Shown here piece by piece: positions 1 to 11,976 of a stretch of 64,000 nucleotides of DNA (positions are counted from its first letter, which is position 1; each line of letters starts with the position of its first letter). Under the pieces are notes generated by a model, which saw only the letters and a list, made by a program, of their open reading frames with translations, searched no databases and had not been told where the DNA came from. Position numbers and translations under genes: made by a program. This stretch comes from Dactylellina haptotyla (taxonomy: Eukaryota; Ascomycota; Orbiliomycetes; Orbiliales; Orbiliaceae): positions 7,378,001-7,442,000 of the forward strand of contig CM062379.1 of the NCBI GenBank assembly GCA_031310005.1, read 5' to 3'.

Positions 1-863
1 TTGCGGGACGGAAACCCCCCATGGCTAAATGATCGGGCCAGGGTGCTATCAATATTCCGTTTCCGCGCCGGATCTCGATAGAAAACAAATTCGAAAGTTC
101 CATGTAAGTTTCACGTTTCGCTTGATTAAAGTAAGATCTGGAGAGCCGTGTGCGCGGTATTCATATTTCGTATAACTATGTCCTTTCTATTACGATAACC
201 AATAAAATATTATGTCTTGCTGCTTCCTCCCAGTCGTGTACTAAGTAAATAAGGAAAAGACCATCACAGACATGCAAAAAGGAAAGCATTCGTAGAACTT
301 ATCGTATCAAGAGAAAGAAAGGAATATAAGAGAGAAAAAGCTATTAAACATGTACACGAAGGAATAGCTAGCCATCAAAACGTCAAACAATTTCGAGAAA
401 CGCCCAAGGAAACAAAAGACGAACAAAAAATATAAAAACCCCTAGTGCTAACTTCAAGAAGAACCGCCATCAATCCTTTTCTAAACAATTTCTTGTCGTG
501 TGTCTCCTTCCCCGTTCGCGTGTCCAATACTTCGAACTCTGCCAGTTCCTTGCGTGTGTATTAATCCCTTCTGCGTACCGAATTTTCAACCAGCTGGTTT
601 CAGTCGCAGACCAGCTCCCCGCCCGCTAAACGCATTGGCACAGCCTCTCAGCTCCAATCCCACCTCTTGATCAAAAGAGAATATGTAAAATAATAGTGAT
701 GATGGTGATGATGTAAAAAAAGGAGTCCCAGCAAGCAAGAAGTCTATAAACCGTATAGATTACAAAGCTTACAGCCCGCTTTTCCGAATTTCAAAAGACA
801 TTAAGGATAAAAACACCGAAGGAAAAGACAATGACTTTTTCGCAACTCCGGTAGAGGGGCAAT
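1..863. other. Gene-free stretch, left edge to transporter 3' end
   Basis: No reading frame here looks coding on either strand. The part next to base 864 is presumably the 3' untranslated region and terminator of the minus-strand transporter gene. The sequence is AT-rich with several short purine runs around 240-430. Nothing else can be supported. Confidence 0.6.
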
Positions 864-2324
864 TTATGGTTTTCGGGACTTGAGCATGGCGACGGAGTAT
901 CTAAAATTGGCCAATTAGCTTAAAATTTCCGAATTATAGGGGGGGTTAGGTAAAATGTGAACTTACGTGATGATACCGCCGATGGCCATAAGGATACCCA
1001 ACAAACTCTTGTCGGTGACGGCGCGGCCGGAAACCATCCATCCGAGCATAACGATCGAGCAGGTTTTGGCGTGTCCGACGACGGTGCTGCTAACAGCGCC
1101 GGCACCAGCGATGATAAAGAATTGACTCAACTAATGTTCCGTTATCGTTAGCGTAAACTAGTCCCCTCCGCATCTCCGACTTTTGTCGGAGAGAAATATA
1201 TGGAAATTAAATGGAAACTCACATTGATCAAACTGGCAAATCCACCGCTCAAGAAGATCAACATGTACTTGTTCATGTGGACACCGGTCCAAACTGGGAA
1301 AGTATCGCAGAAGGGGATGAAGTAGAGCAACAAGAAGGTCGAGACGGGCGCCTGGTTGAACAAGAGCTGCATGGAGCTCATGTTCAACTTGCGGTGGTAG
1401 GTACCGATCCAGACGGTGTACAAACTGCTGGCGATGACACCGGAGAAGGCGAAGACGACACCGGCGGTGGAGGTGACCTGGATAGGCTTGGCGGGATCCG
1501 GGAGGGTATCGTAGTAGGAGACGATACCAACACCAGTGCAGACGGGGATGAGGGCCAACACGGCATTGCGCGGGATACCAACGTGGTAGAAGGTGTAGTT
1601 GATGAGGGCCACGAAGGGGGTGAGCAGGATACGGGCGATTTGGTAGAAAGTGACGCTAGAATAGGCGAGCGACAGATTGGGAAGAATGACGTTGAAGCAC
1701 ATTGCGAAGGATAGAGGGGCGATCTCGAGGAAACCGGCTCGTCGGGGTACGAACATGCCAAACATGGGTCGGGAGATGACAAAGAGGGTGAGCGTCGTGC
1801 AGAGGAAGTGGAAGGCGGCGAAGGAGGTCTGCATCTTCTTCAGGGACGGATCATCAAAAATGGCCTTGTTGGTGAAGACCTGCAAAAAATCACACAATTC
1901 ACATGGTTAGCATCTTTCCGTATTGTTATTTTTGTATTTTTTGTGATAGAAAAATAACCACGCCGCGATCTTCTATCCAGAGTTTATTCTTTCGTGGTTG
2001 CGGTGTCATCGCCGACACCTTCCACGTTGGAGTCGCGGTTCCATCGACATCCGGCTGAAAAAAAACCCATGCGTTTCAGGGGGGGTAGGAAAAAGAAGAA
2101 CGTACGATTCCAATTGTGGCGAGAGTGTTGACGAGCGTCCATATTAAAAAGGACGAGGAACTGCCGCTGGACGACTTGACGGCGCCGTCGGTGGAGGGGG
2201 CGGCCGACGAGGGTTCGGCGGTGGACTTCTCGATGACATCGTCGTCGTTGACGTCGGCGTCCTTGAGGAGGGCGTTCTTCTGGGACTCGAGGTCGTGCCC
2301 GCGTTCCTCTTCGCTTGTTGGCAT
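864..2324 (-). CDS. Triose-phosphate/nucleotide-sugar-type transporter (SLC35E-like)
   Basis: Predicted drug/metabolite-superfamily antiporter of the TPT/SLC35 group, expected in a Golgi or other endomembrane. Model: complement of 2106-2324, 1223-1879, 967-1130 and 864-900, giving 358 residues with phase kept at every junction. The first exon is an acidic, Ser-rich cytosolic tail (about 55 residues). It is followed by the family-typical start of helix 1 (VNTLATIGI) that joins to VFTNKAIF in exon 2. About ten hydrophobic segments follow, with the conserved end QFFIIAGAGAVSSTVVGHAK in exon 3; the last exon adds only the C-terminal dozen residues (ending KSRKP). Introns start GTACGT, GTGAGT and GTAAGT. 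Substrate cannot be read from sequence; members carry phosphorylated C3/C5 sugars or nucleotide sugars. The reverse-strand open frame of 167 codons over exon 2 is a shadow. Confidence 0.85.
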
Positions 2325-5300
2325 GATGACGTGGGGGCGGATTGATTGATCGCAGGGAAAGCCCTTTTTCTGGTCGAGGATTCAATCAAAGAAGGCGGAC
2401 GTTAGATAGATGGCAGATAGTCTCAGCTCAGACGGGGTTCCGAGAGGATGGCAGCGGAGTGGGTGCGAATCAAAAGAAGGGAGGGAGGAGGAGGTTGTTT
2501 TATTGCCGTCTGTCTATTCTTTGGGGGGTGTCGTAGGGAGGTCGGTCAGTAAGATTGGTTCTGGGCTTGGGAGCTGCGGCTGCAGCTGGGTCCGAAAATA
2601 GCAGGATATGTCAACATGCTAACATACAACATACATACCTCTGGTACCTCTGGGCGTCGCCAGCAACGGGATAGCAGGAGAGAAGAGAGCGACAAGCTTT
2701 TCTTCTTCGAGAATGCGGGCTCCGGGGGGTATAAGGCGACCGTCGAGGGCCGGAGGAGGCCTGTCGAAGGGGGGAAAGGAGATTTGCAACCGCCGCTAAC
2801 AGCAAGGTGCGTCTGTGTTCGTCCGAGGGCAATAGGTCTGTATTCTATTCAGTCACTGTGCAGAGGAGGAATAAATCTGGGAGGCAGAATAAAATAAAAT
2901 GAAATGCATAGCGGGTGCAGCTATATCTCGTATCGACCGAAAAGCAAATACCCTCGGCTTGGTCCAGCAAGGAGAGCAGGAGAACCGAGCATGATACGCA
3001 CATACGCCCTCACGCAGAATGGACGAGGGCGCAAGGAGCACATCCTGCCAATCTCCATTCCTCTCCGCGAAAATCGATACCATCCGCGGGCACGAGCATG
3101 GGCGTCCGAGGGGGGTCAGAGGGGATCATAGATCATAGGGAGAGGGGCCAAGAAGCACGCCAAACCTCCAAACAGGTTGTACCTACCACAAACTCGCAAG
3201 TCCGTCTCGCTCTGAGGCTCGTCTATTCGCTGCCCGCTATCCTTGATTCTTTTCTTCTTTTCTCACCCAGTCACTACCGCCGCTACTACTGCTGCTGCGG
3301 GATTTCGATTTGGGATTGCTGGGAAAACCAGCCCTACAGCTAGTCCGCTTTGGAAGTGGTAATGTTGCAGCGGCGCAGGCTAGTTGGCTCGCTCTCTCGT
3401 CTGCTGTTTGTTGCTGGGTCCACCACTCGGTCGCAAGCCCAGCACGAAAGCGGTCTTATTATGCCTTTTAATAATATTATTAGTCCGTCGGTCGATGTGC
3501 AATACGTCTTCCTCGCTCTTTTCCTTCTCTCTCCTATTCCCTCAGCCCTGGTTTGTTTTTCCGCCTCGGTCCAATCAAACCCAACCGAAACGTTTAAAAC
3601 TCTGGCCACTTTTTTCTTGGTGGGTTGCAACCTTCTCGTTTTCGCCAGAAATCGATCCTGTCGGCGCTCGTTTGTTTGTTGTATATAAAAGTACAAGATA
3701 TATTATCACTCTCGATGTGCTGCTGTTGTGTTTCTGTGGGCGAAGGGGCAAAAGATCGTTGATCTGTACAATTCCGAGAGGCCGAGGGGAGAAAGGTAAA
3801 ATATTTTAAAAATTTGAAAGCCGCCCGGAACGTTCCACAGCATAACTTCTTCACGTCAACGTTCTTCGAAGCAAAGGGTGCTACCCTTTTAAAGGTCCCC
3901 AAAGAGGGGAGCTGCCACTGTATTATATTCCTCCTACACTCAATTCCGTAATGAGCACACTCTTCGACGTCGTTCTGACACCTGAAACGTGAGATCAGGT
4001 TTCTGAGCCTGCTGGGAACAAGAAAATGACCGGAGATTATCAAACCTTTCGCTCAAACCAAAAAAAATATACAACCGCAGGGGCTTGCGTAATCCTGCGA
4101 AAAGTAAATAGACCCGCACTGCGAACGAACGGTTTTGATCCATCTGTCTATTTATTTCCCTACAATGGCGACATGCTACAAGGTGCGCTGCCCTTGTGGA
4201 ACGCAGAGCATTTCTCGCAGTCCTACCAGAGTACCTCCAGCATCGAAAAAAGCAAGGCCTGGAACACGAACCCTGCAAGGTACTTCCGATGTGTGTTTCA
4301 GGTTTTTCCACCACGAGCACCCCACTGACGAATTGCTTGCTTTGCTGGTCAATCTAAAATATCCGTATGAATGAATATCCGTCTGAATTCAGCCAGTCTC
4401 TCTCTCACGATCTTCGGAAAGTTCTATCGAGGAGATCGTGAAGGTACTCAACACACTCAAGAAAGAAAGGAATAGCTCGCATGCGGAAGTTCCCTTCACG
4501 ACCAGGGACATTCGGTGGGGGACTAGATTTTAACTTAACCCAAAACTGGCATCGTCCCCTCCGTCGACCGCTTAGCTCGATTGATCAATGGGAGTTGCAG
4601 CAAACTGAAAGTCCAGGCCCCATGTTCTTTACGTATATTTACGCAATTGCATATTTCTTGATATATACCAGCAGTTGGTTATAACACCAGCCATTTCTGG
4701 CGGAGAAAAAATCCGCTTGTACAGTATTCGCGAGCTCGAACCCTCTCAATCATATTCGCGGGGAATACCATTTCGAAAATTAAGTCTACCAAAAAAAAAA
4801 AAAAAAAAAGTGAATCTAGCACAAACAATGAAATTGAAAACATAGACATAGGAGCGACATGTTCATGCAACACTTCAACTACGTAAGCCCGTGCCAATCT
4901 CATGCGTACGCGTCTCCACTCAACTGTACCTCAATGATAGGAAAAATCCGCAGGGCTACATCCCACTGCCACAGCCTACGGATGAGACTTCCAGAAAAGC
5001 TTAATTAATTGGCTCTCCCGAGGTGGATTCGTTACAGGAAATATATATCCAAAGCAAACGCTCATGCAGCCCACTATATTTTCGGGAAGAAAATAACAAT
5101 AGAAAAATTGACGTATCTACGGATAGGATATCGGTAACACACTCCGAACCACCTACCGTATCTACTACCCTACCAGGTTGATACTCCTTCCTAGGACCCT
5201 TTCCTCTTTACCCCCCACGATATCCCGGTTTCCAGGTTCACCGAACTTCTAGCTAGAGATCAGACGACCTACCGGAAGAGTATTAAGGTGAAAAGAACTG

Positions 5301-6877
5301 CAAAAAAAGACGCCACAATTGGCGCAAAATGTGGTAATTTTGTTCGAGGCTTTTCTAGATTTGACAGAAAGGTACAGGCCAAGCCGTACGTTTTTTACCT
5401 GGTTTTCGATATGCCCGTTAGATATAGCCGATATCCTGCCACCCCGGCTAGTACGGGTCAGGTGGTGTACGTGTACCTGTGAGCGAGAATATTCTTATTT
5501 TCACTTCACATTTAGTTCAAATTACACAAAATGCATCAAATATGTGTATAATAGCTACTACAGAAGGACTCTTTGGTGTTGCTGTCGACATGCTGTGGCT
5601 GGAAATAGGATCTGCGGATCCACAACAGGGTGTTTCAGGATCTTCACATGCCCGCATTGGCATGCAAAACTCGCTGTCGTCGGACGAAGACATTCCGTTC
5701 GCACGTTTCTCTTTGTTTCGTTTAATATATGAAGACGTCAAAGGAGAGCGCCGTCGATAGGAATCCTCGGCCTCGTCAGCCGGTTCGCCCAAAGAGCGAA
5801 TGCATCGTGAGAATACCCGTCGGAGCTCATGGCCTCGGCCACTCGGAAACCTGGTATTCAGGAAGCTTCACGGAGTGGGTTTAAAGGGATACCCATATAT
5901 ATAACAAAAAGGCCAAAGTATGCAATTTAGTTGTTATGCGTTAAATGTACATTAATATTGGATTTGATAAAAGCATTAAGAAAATATATATATATTGATT
6001 ATACGATATGAACGGAAGGCTATTCGAATTCTCTGCGCCAGCAAGGTCCCAAGTTGTTCTTGGAACTATCTAAACCAAAAGCCAAGATAAATTAAAGGGC
6101 GTCCTCATCGCAGTTCAGAGGCAGCAGCCCTGTTGGTGAAACAATCTTGGGTATAAAAGGCTTAGGAACGCATTCGAATGATTGATTCGCTGTTCCACCG
6201 CGTCAACAAGGACATGCAAGTTGTCTCCAATAAATTTCCATATTGCACGACTTAAGCTTGGACATCAAGCTAAAACTAGGATAAGTGATCCTAAGCTGTT
6301 TGGTATTAGTTACAGCTGTTCGTAGTTGTCTATGATCGTACGTATATGTAGCTAGGCAACGGACTCATATTTCTGTACATGCGGGAGAAACAAAACAGGG
6401 TGTTTCTAAATCCAACGATCTATTGAGGTTCAACTATGATACCGCAACCAAAACATACTATCCACTTGCAAATAACAGTCTCACCTAAATCATGAATATA
6501 ATGTGCACATTTACTTTTTGTTTCCATACTCTTAACTGTCCACGTGCAAAATGCGCATGGAAAGATGATTCGCTGTGCCACGGAGCTGCATTGCGTCGAA
6601 TGTCGAACACGCGAATAGCAAAGGGATCAAGTTACTAGCTCCATCGAGTTGCCGTGTTCTTGGTGATCGATTCCTCGAACGTCTGTGCCTCACTGCAAAG
6701 AAAGCAGCACAACAGTTTCTGGTCATCTGAACAACCCCTCATCCTTTTCCCAAGATCCTACCACACTTCCTTCTCCCCTTTCCACCCCCCGCTTTTGCTT
6801 TTCTGGTTTCCTATTTTTCTTCCATTCCTCATTTACACGGCTCTGTAATTAAATTATCGTAGAATCACGATACCACA
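2325..6877. other. 4.5 kb gene-poor interval
   Basis: The first few hundred bases should hold the promoter and leader of the minus-strand transporter, and the last hundred (pyrimidine-rich, 6740-6840) the leader of the kinase-like gene. Open frames in between (for example 4135-4374 and 5479-5760 on plus, 3340-3696 on minus) are short, lack recognisable motifs and lack convincing splice partners. There is a 19-base A tract at 4791-4809. I see no gene that I can support. Confidence 0.5.
4791..4809. repeat. A(19) homopolymer
   Basis: An uninterrupted run of 19 adenines in gene-free sequence. It could be a slippage microsatellite or the poly(A) remnant of a retroposed sequence. No flanking target duplication or coding remnant was seen, so the second reading is unsupported. 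Confidence 0.8.
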
Positions 6878-7903
6878 ATGGCCCAACAAGGTCCAAACAT
6901 AGTCATCCTAAACGAAGCCTGGAGGGTCTATCGTCGTGAGCCTGATGCTAATATTGCACTGCGCTGCGGTCAGCATAGTGACGACGACGACGATGGCGAT
7001 GGCGACGACGAACGCTATTATCGGATACTCATAGATGGTATTCATATCAAGCACTTGGTGATCCCAGTTTCACTGCTCCCGGTTTCGCGGTTCCACCACG
7101 CCTATAGTCATCTGGTACAAGGCAATCCTTTCGACGAATGGCCGGATCTCCCACCCTTAGAAGATCGCTGGGCAGAAGCTCGTATTTCAAGGACCCCAGG
7201 AGGAGCCCTCATCGCGCGACCTGAGAGAGCAACTATTCCAGGACTAGAGAATACGTGGCATCCCAATATGATAAACTGCCTGGATATTCGTATATGGCAA
7301 TCTTTTCCCGAACGCGTCAATGCACACAAAGGGAAGCTCATCGCCAATAATAATTACATTGGGTTGCTTCCCGGTTCGACGGTTATAGTGAAAAAGGACC
7401 CTAGGTCTGTTCGCTATTCAGGACAGGAAATTGAAGCAGAAAACAATGTCTATCAGCGAATCCAGGGCCACGGTATTGGTCCTGACTTCTTGGGCCATCT
7501 TGTTGAAGCGGAACGGGTGACGGGGTTTGTCTTGAATTTCCTGGAAGATTTTTATCCAGCCGGACCGGAGGATCTGGAAATTTGTCAACGAACACTATCT
7601 AAGCTCCATGCTCTAGGTATCAGACATGGAAATATTAGTAGATATAATTTTCTAGTCCACAACAACGGTACTGAAGCAACGCTCATAGATTTCGCAAGAT
7701 CTGTAAGGGGGCTTGCACCAGAGCTAGAAGCTGAAATGAATGCGCTGCCGGAGGAGCTGGAAGAAACAGACCCAAAACGCGTCATCAACATGAACGGCTC
7801 ACTTTACCCCATTCATCAGGGCGAGGTGCTTACACTGTCTACCTTCCTCACGTCGGTTGACGGGCGACCGAGGCTACGCCCGGAGCCAGATACCATCCCA
7901 TAA
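6878..7903 (+). CDS. Kinase-fold protein with altered catalytic loop (probable pseudokinase)
   Basis: Intronless 341-residue protein. The N-terminal 150 residues hold an Asp-rich low-complexity patch (about residues 38-48) and otherwise show nothing recognised. The C-terminal part reads as a protein-kinase/aminoglycoside-phosphotransferase-like core: a beta-strand lysine (VIVKKD, K172/K173), an EAENNVYQRI helix with the partner glutamate, a hinge-like GFVLNFLED, then a catalytic loop HGNISRYNFLV (H250-G-N252, N257) and IDFAR (D271). This resembles the large fungal family of kinase-like proteins often misnamed alpha-galactosidase A. Those normally carry HGD at the loop; here the third position is Asn, so catalysis is doubtful while metal-binding N257 and D271 remain. 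The start follows a pyrimidine-rich leader and lies in a CACAATGG context. Substrate and role unknown. Confidence 0.7.
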   Translation: MAQQGPNIVILNEAWRVYRREPDANIALRCGQHSDDDDDGDGDDERYYRILIDGIHIKHLVIPVSLLPVSRFHHAYSHLVQGNPFDEWPDLPPLEDRWAEARISRTPGGALIARPERATIPGLENTWHPNMINCLDIRIWQSFPERVNAHKGKLIANNNYIGLLPGSTVIVKKDPRSVRYSGQEIEAENNVYQRIQGHGIGPDFLGHLVEAERVTGFVLNFLEDFYPAGPEDLEICQRTLSKLHALGIRHGNISRYNFLVHNNGTEATLIDFARSVRGLAPELEAEMNALPEELEETDPKRVINMNGSLYPIHQGEVLTLSTFLTSVDGRPRLRPEPDTIP

Positions 7904-10595
7904 CTAGCTGGGTTAATGGTAACCTCCCGTCACCCGCCTAGAGAGTCAGATACCCAGGCCCCCTCGACCCCTCAGGATGACTTGGAATGAAAACAACCAC
8001 CAATCGTAAAAGGCTGTTGGTTATTTTCGCCTATTCCTTTTGTATGGAAGGGTATTAAAGAAAATGAAGTTGAGATTACTTTTAGACTTTTCTTGTCCAT
8101 TTGTCTAGAGTGAGTGGATATATAGTAAGAATATATACCGGGAACCAAAATCCTCAACATGCACCGAATAATATATCAGATAGTTCTTTGAAGACTATGT
8201 TTTAAGTTCGCTCTTTTATAAATTTACCGATCACGCTCTGTTTTACGTTTTGTTCGATTTTTAGATCATCTTCTAACCTTCATTTTGGCCTAGTTAGATG
8301 ACATCCGGTTCATTCGCACTAATGTGTTGCTTGTTGTAAAATGAACTTTAAGAGATGTCTTTGCCACACACCTGCATTGAGGCGTCAATAAAATCAACCT
8401 TAAAGGTTTAATTATGCAATTTCGGGAGAAGTCGAACTTGGTCCCGCTAGCCTTGTTCGATAACTTGGATAATTGTGGATCCGTGATCCAGGTCACTTCG
8501 TCACACAGTCTAGATTTCCCTTCCCACAATTGCTCTATTCGACTCTAGCCTGCAGATCTTTTGATATCTACGTATCTGATCTCCGACCATTACAAGGTGG
8601 GCGGGTGGAATAAACCGGGTAGATTGAACTATTGTTGAGTATTCGTATTTATACGTTATGAGATACGATAAAATCCTCATATTGCAATCTGGTCACGTGA
8701 TTTGGATTTCGGCCCGCGACGCTTGTGCTTCGACTTAACGGCTTCAAATTTCTACGATTCTCATAATATGGGTTTCTGGACGGCGGAGTTTGACTGTAGA
8801 CGGCTGACGTATTCTCGAGATGTATCTAACGTGGGGTTCGCACTGTATTCCAAGCCACTTTGCTGACGAATTAGCTTAAGAAATACAGCTCCATTATCGG
8901 GATGCATTGAGGTGCTCGTCGCAACTTCGATCGAAAGGAGGTTCGCAGTATCGCGGCGGCCGGTGGGCTTTCTGGTTTCTGTGAGGAATATGATGCTAAA
9001 GTGGTTATCGCATTGAGCATTATTAGCCCCACCCAAAACCCTGTCCCCTCAGACATTGCCCCGCACTTTCCAAAGCTTCAATGTTCGTTCCATGTGGCCA
9101 TTCTCTTGGGAAACGCTCTCTGGCCTCACAATTGTTCAAATTGCCAAACGTCTACTCTGTGCGCATAAGAATGTCGTGGAATTCAGCAAAAGGTCTCATT
9201 CCGCCGTCTTGGAGCTTGTCGCGGGACGCAGCCTCGGAGAGAGAGCTGAACATAAGCAGATTCCCATACCTACATGAAGTAATATGCTGTGAATCGTATC
9301 AACGCTGTGTAACGTCCGTTATCTTTCCAAAAAAGACATTCATGCCTGATTCCTGCTGAAGAAATTGCATTTTGTGTTGAGCCTCCCTTGCTCGCTGTAA
9401 CGGCGGTATCTGAGGAATTGGGTATCCAATTGACCTCGGGGCATGCTTTCCACCCCCATAGAAGACCTCTGTCGTTGAAATGAGAGTATTAAGAGTCTTT
9501 TCACCCAAATTTCAGCTGCAGATTTCCAACCTCGGCTCTGTCGACAAAAAAGAATATGTTTTCCATTCTGTCGTCATGATTTCGTGACGTCAGGTTTTGG
9601 TCAAGCCAAATTTGCCAACGAAATTTCAAGGCGGAAAGCCCCGAGCCAAATGTGGTCTAGTTCAAACCAGGCTCGCAACTGGCAACTCCAGACTAGACCT
9701 TCGCAGTCTCCAGCAAGCTCACAAGGTCACGACTACCACCTGCAGCTTGCAAAATTTGGAGGTTTGTTGGCGTATGGGGTTTCTTTCGATTCCGACTAAC
9801 CGAATTAATGCAGCCCCCCAATAGTCCGTCCCGTCCTGACGTATGTTGACACGCCCGATTCGGTCGTTGGTGCAGAGGAGGTGTTTTCCGTACAGCGAAT
9901 CTTTCGATCCATGCTGAGCGACGTGAACGTAGTGTATAATTCGAGCGGATCGCTGAATAAGTAACTAGCAACTCTACATGGTGTAGAAACTATAAGGTAG
10001 GTAAGGCTAACTCTGGGCCGGTGAGGTAGCTATTTCCGTGCTCGTAAGGAATTTCCTCTAATTCGACGGTATGATATCAACTCGAAGCAGGCGTAAGGAG
10101 TATAGAGCCCCCCCATGACGCGACTAGATCGATTGAGGCTCCGAGATAGAGTGTATCTTTTCGGATCGTGTTGAGTCCGTGATGGGGTTATTTTTCGGTT
10201 CGGTATACGGCCGTATCGTCGTTTCGGTCCAGTCCTCCTACCGCCCTTCCCGCAAAAGAAAAGAAGGACGAGGAGTCTGAAAGGCGTTTAACCCACGAGA
10301 CCAAGTCGACCACGTTTCCTTTACTTTCTCCTCTTTGTTCGAATCTGGAATTGAAAGGAAGTTGCAGGACGGTGAAACCGACGGCGCGTTGCTTTCAAAT
10401 AAGTGTTCGCGGCCTTCCAAGGATTTCGAATATTTCTGGCTAACGGAACCGAACGTGTATACCCTTGCGTCACTGCGACGGTGAAGGTCAAATTCACTCA
10501 AATCGAGAAATAAGATTGAGATCGTGATGTCTGAGATGGGAATCTGTTTCGAGATGTAGTTGACACGGCACATATGCACTAGATTGCTAACGCGA

Positions 10596-10631
10596 AGAAT
10601 GGACTAGACTGAAAGAATGGACTAGACTGAA
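10596..10631. repeat. 18-bp perfect tandem duplication
   Basis: The unit agaatggactagactgaa occurs twice head to tail without mismatch, in non-coding sequence. Two copies only, consistent with a recent slippage or repair duplication. Confidence 0.85.
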
Positions 10632-11699
10632 AGGCGCAAATGTGTAAAAAAATCTTGGTTCTGGTTTGATTGCTAGCAAACTTTAATATCCAACTTTTCT
10701 TAGAATATGCGAGTTCTGTTTACAGCTGCGGTATCACGATTCTTTAGACGGATGGATTTTACATCCGCCCAGCTGCAGGTTGCACAGTGAAGAGCTCTAT
10801 GGATCCAGAGATGGAATTATATCAAAAATTTCGTGCTGGAAATCCCCGCTTGTACTTCGGACCGTTACAAAACTTCGCTACTACCCCCAGCTCCGAAGAC
10901 ACATGCTGATATGGTTACATGTCCCACATGATCGGATACGCAATGTTATGGCATCAAACCCTTGCCGAAGAAATTACCCCTCCAAGGTATCAGGCGGGGT
11001 GTCCAATGGCCAGGCTGAAGGGTCTGCTAAAAAGCCCGTCGATCTGCCGCCCATCGGAAATCAAGCGGCTGATCGTGAAAAGTTCGGGTAGTGATGTAAG
11101 GCTACATTGTGGATTGGGAATGGTCGCGAAAACTTTTTCTTTGATTTAGGCGAAAACAGCCAAGGTTACCTATATTTCTACCCGTTTGAGATAGCACAGC
11201 GTTACGCGCGAATGAAATGAAAGCGGGGGATGTTTAAGCCAAATAAAGAATGTTGGCGATCAGGGGAAACGTCCCGGATTTTTTTCTCGATTTCATGCAG
11301 GATTCGATTGATTGCTTGATTAGATGCCAATTGTCTGTTTCTACATGTATGTTGTGCTTGTGGTTTGTTCGGCCGGGGTGGAGACAAAGCTACAAAGCTG
11401 ATATCAAGATTTCAGGCTGTTGAGATCGAGATTTTACCAAGGATTCCGATGTGTCGTGCGGCAAAGACCAAGCTAAGTTCCAGCCAGGACAGGGGTGTAT
11501 TCTAAATTGGTAACTCCACGTACGTAACTTACGTCTGGGAACATGTTCCTTGTATCGTCGGGGCGAGAGCGAGTGGAAGGTTCCAGACACGAGGAGAAAT
11601 AGCATGCGGGGGCGTTTGCCTTCTTGCGGGAGTAAGATTTACCTCAGTATGCGGTCATCGCCCAAAGCAGACGGCCGGGGTCGCTTGGGCGTCTGTTTT

Positions 11700-11748
11700 G
11701 TGTGCAGCTTGTGTGCAGCTGCAGTTTTGCGTGCAGTTTTGTGTGCAG
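11700..11748 (+). repeat. Four GTGTGCAG-type boxes in Grg1 promoter
   Basis: Copies start at 11700, 11711, 11729 (GCGTGCAG variant) and 11741, most preceded by TT. They lie 13-62 bp upstream of the double CRE and about 380-420 bp upstream of the Grg1-like start codon. They could be a clustered activator site or a simple repeat expansion; no factor is known to me for this word. Confidence 0.5.
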
Positions 11749-11760
11749 GAAAAGCGGGTA

Positions 11761-11778
11761 GTGACGTCATGACGTCAC
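11761..11778. promoter_or_regulatory. Palindromic double CRE (ATF/CREB-type bZIP site)
   Basis: The 18-mer GTGACGTCATGACGTCAC is a perfect palindrome made of two abutting TGACGTCA elements (11762-11769 and 11770-11777). TGACGTCA is the established full site of ATF/CREB-type bZIP factors (Atf1/AtfA in fungal stress responses). It lies about 345 bp upstream of the Grg1-like start codon and 190 bp upstream of its TATA box, so bZIP control of that gene is a reasonable inference. Confidence 0.7.
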
Positions 11779-11968
11779 CTGTAGAGGCCAACACATTCTG
11801 GCCTTGTCCGTTCCGGGCCTTCGCGCCAACTCTGCGGCCGGGCTCATACAAACAAGATCGGCTTGAATCGCTCGATCCCGACAAACTGCCTCACAAACAG
11901 CGGAATATTCGCTGTGGACATGTTGACGTAACTGCTCACCGCTGCTCTCGTCGGTGGTGGAAACTCTC

Positions 11969-11976
11969 TATAAAAG
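11969..11976 (+). promoter_or_regulatory. TATA box of the Grg1-like gene
   Basis: TATAAAAG lies 146-153 bp upstream of the start codon, followed by a C/T- and CAA-rich leader with no upstream ATG in the last 100 bases. This is the cleanest core promoter in the window and fits a gene that is highly expressed when induced. Confidence 0.7.

Noticed and set aside
1211-1714. 167-codon Asp/Gly-rich plus-strand frame
   Set aside because: Antisense of the transporter's membrane segments; no independent signals.
4135-4374. Small plus-strand frame with MATCYKVRCPCG start
   Set aside because: Considered as a small Cys-containing secreted protein, but there is no signal peptide, the Cys pattern is not continued and composition after residue 20 is random-like.
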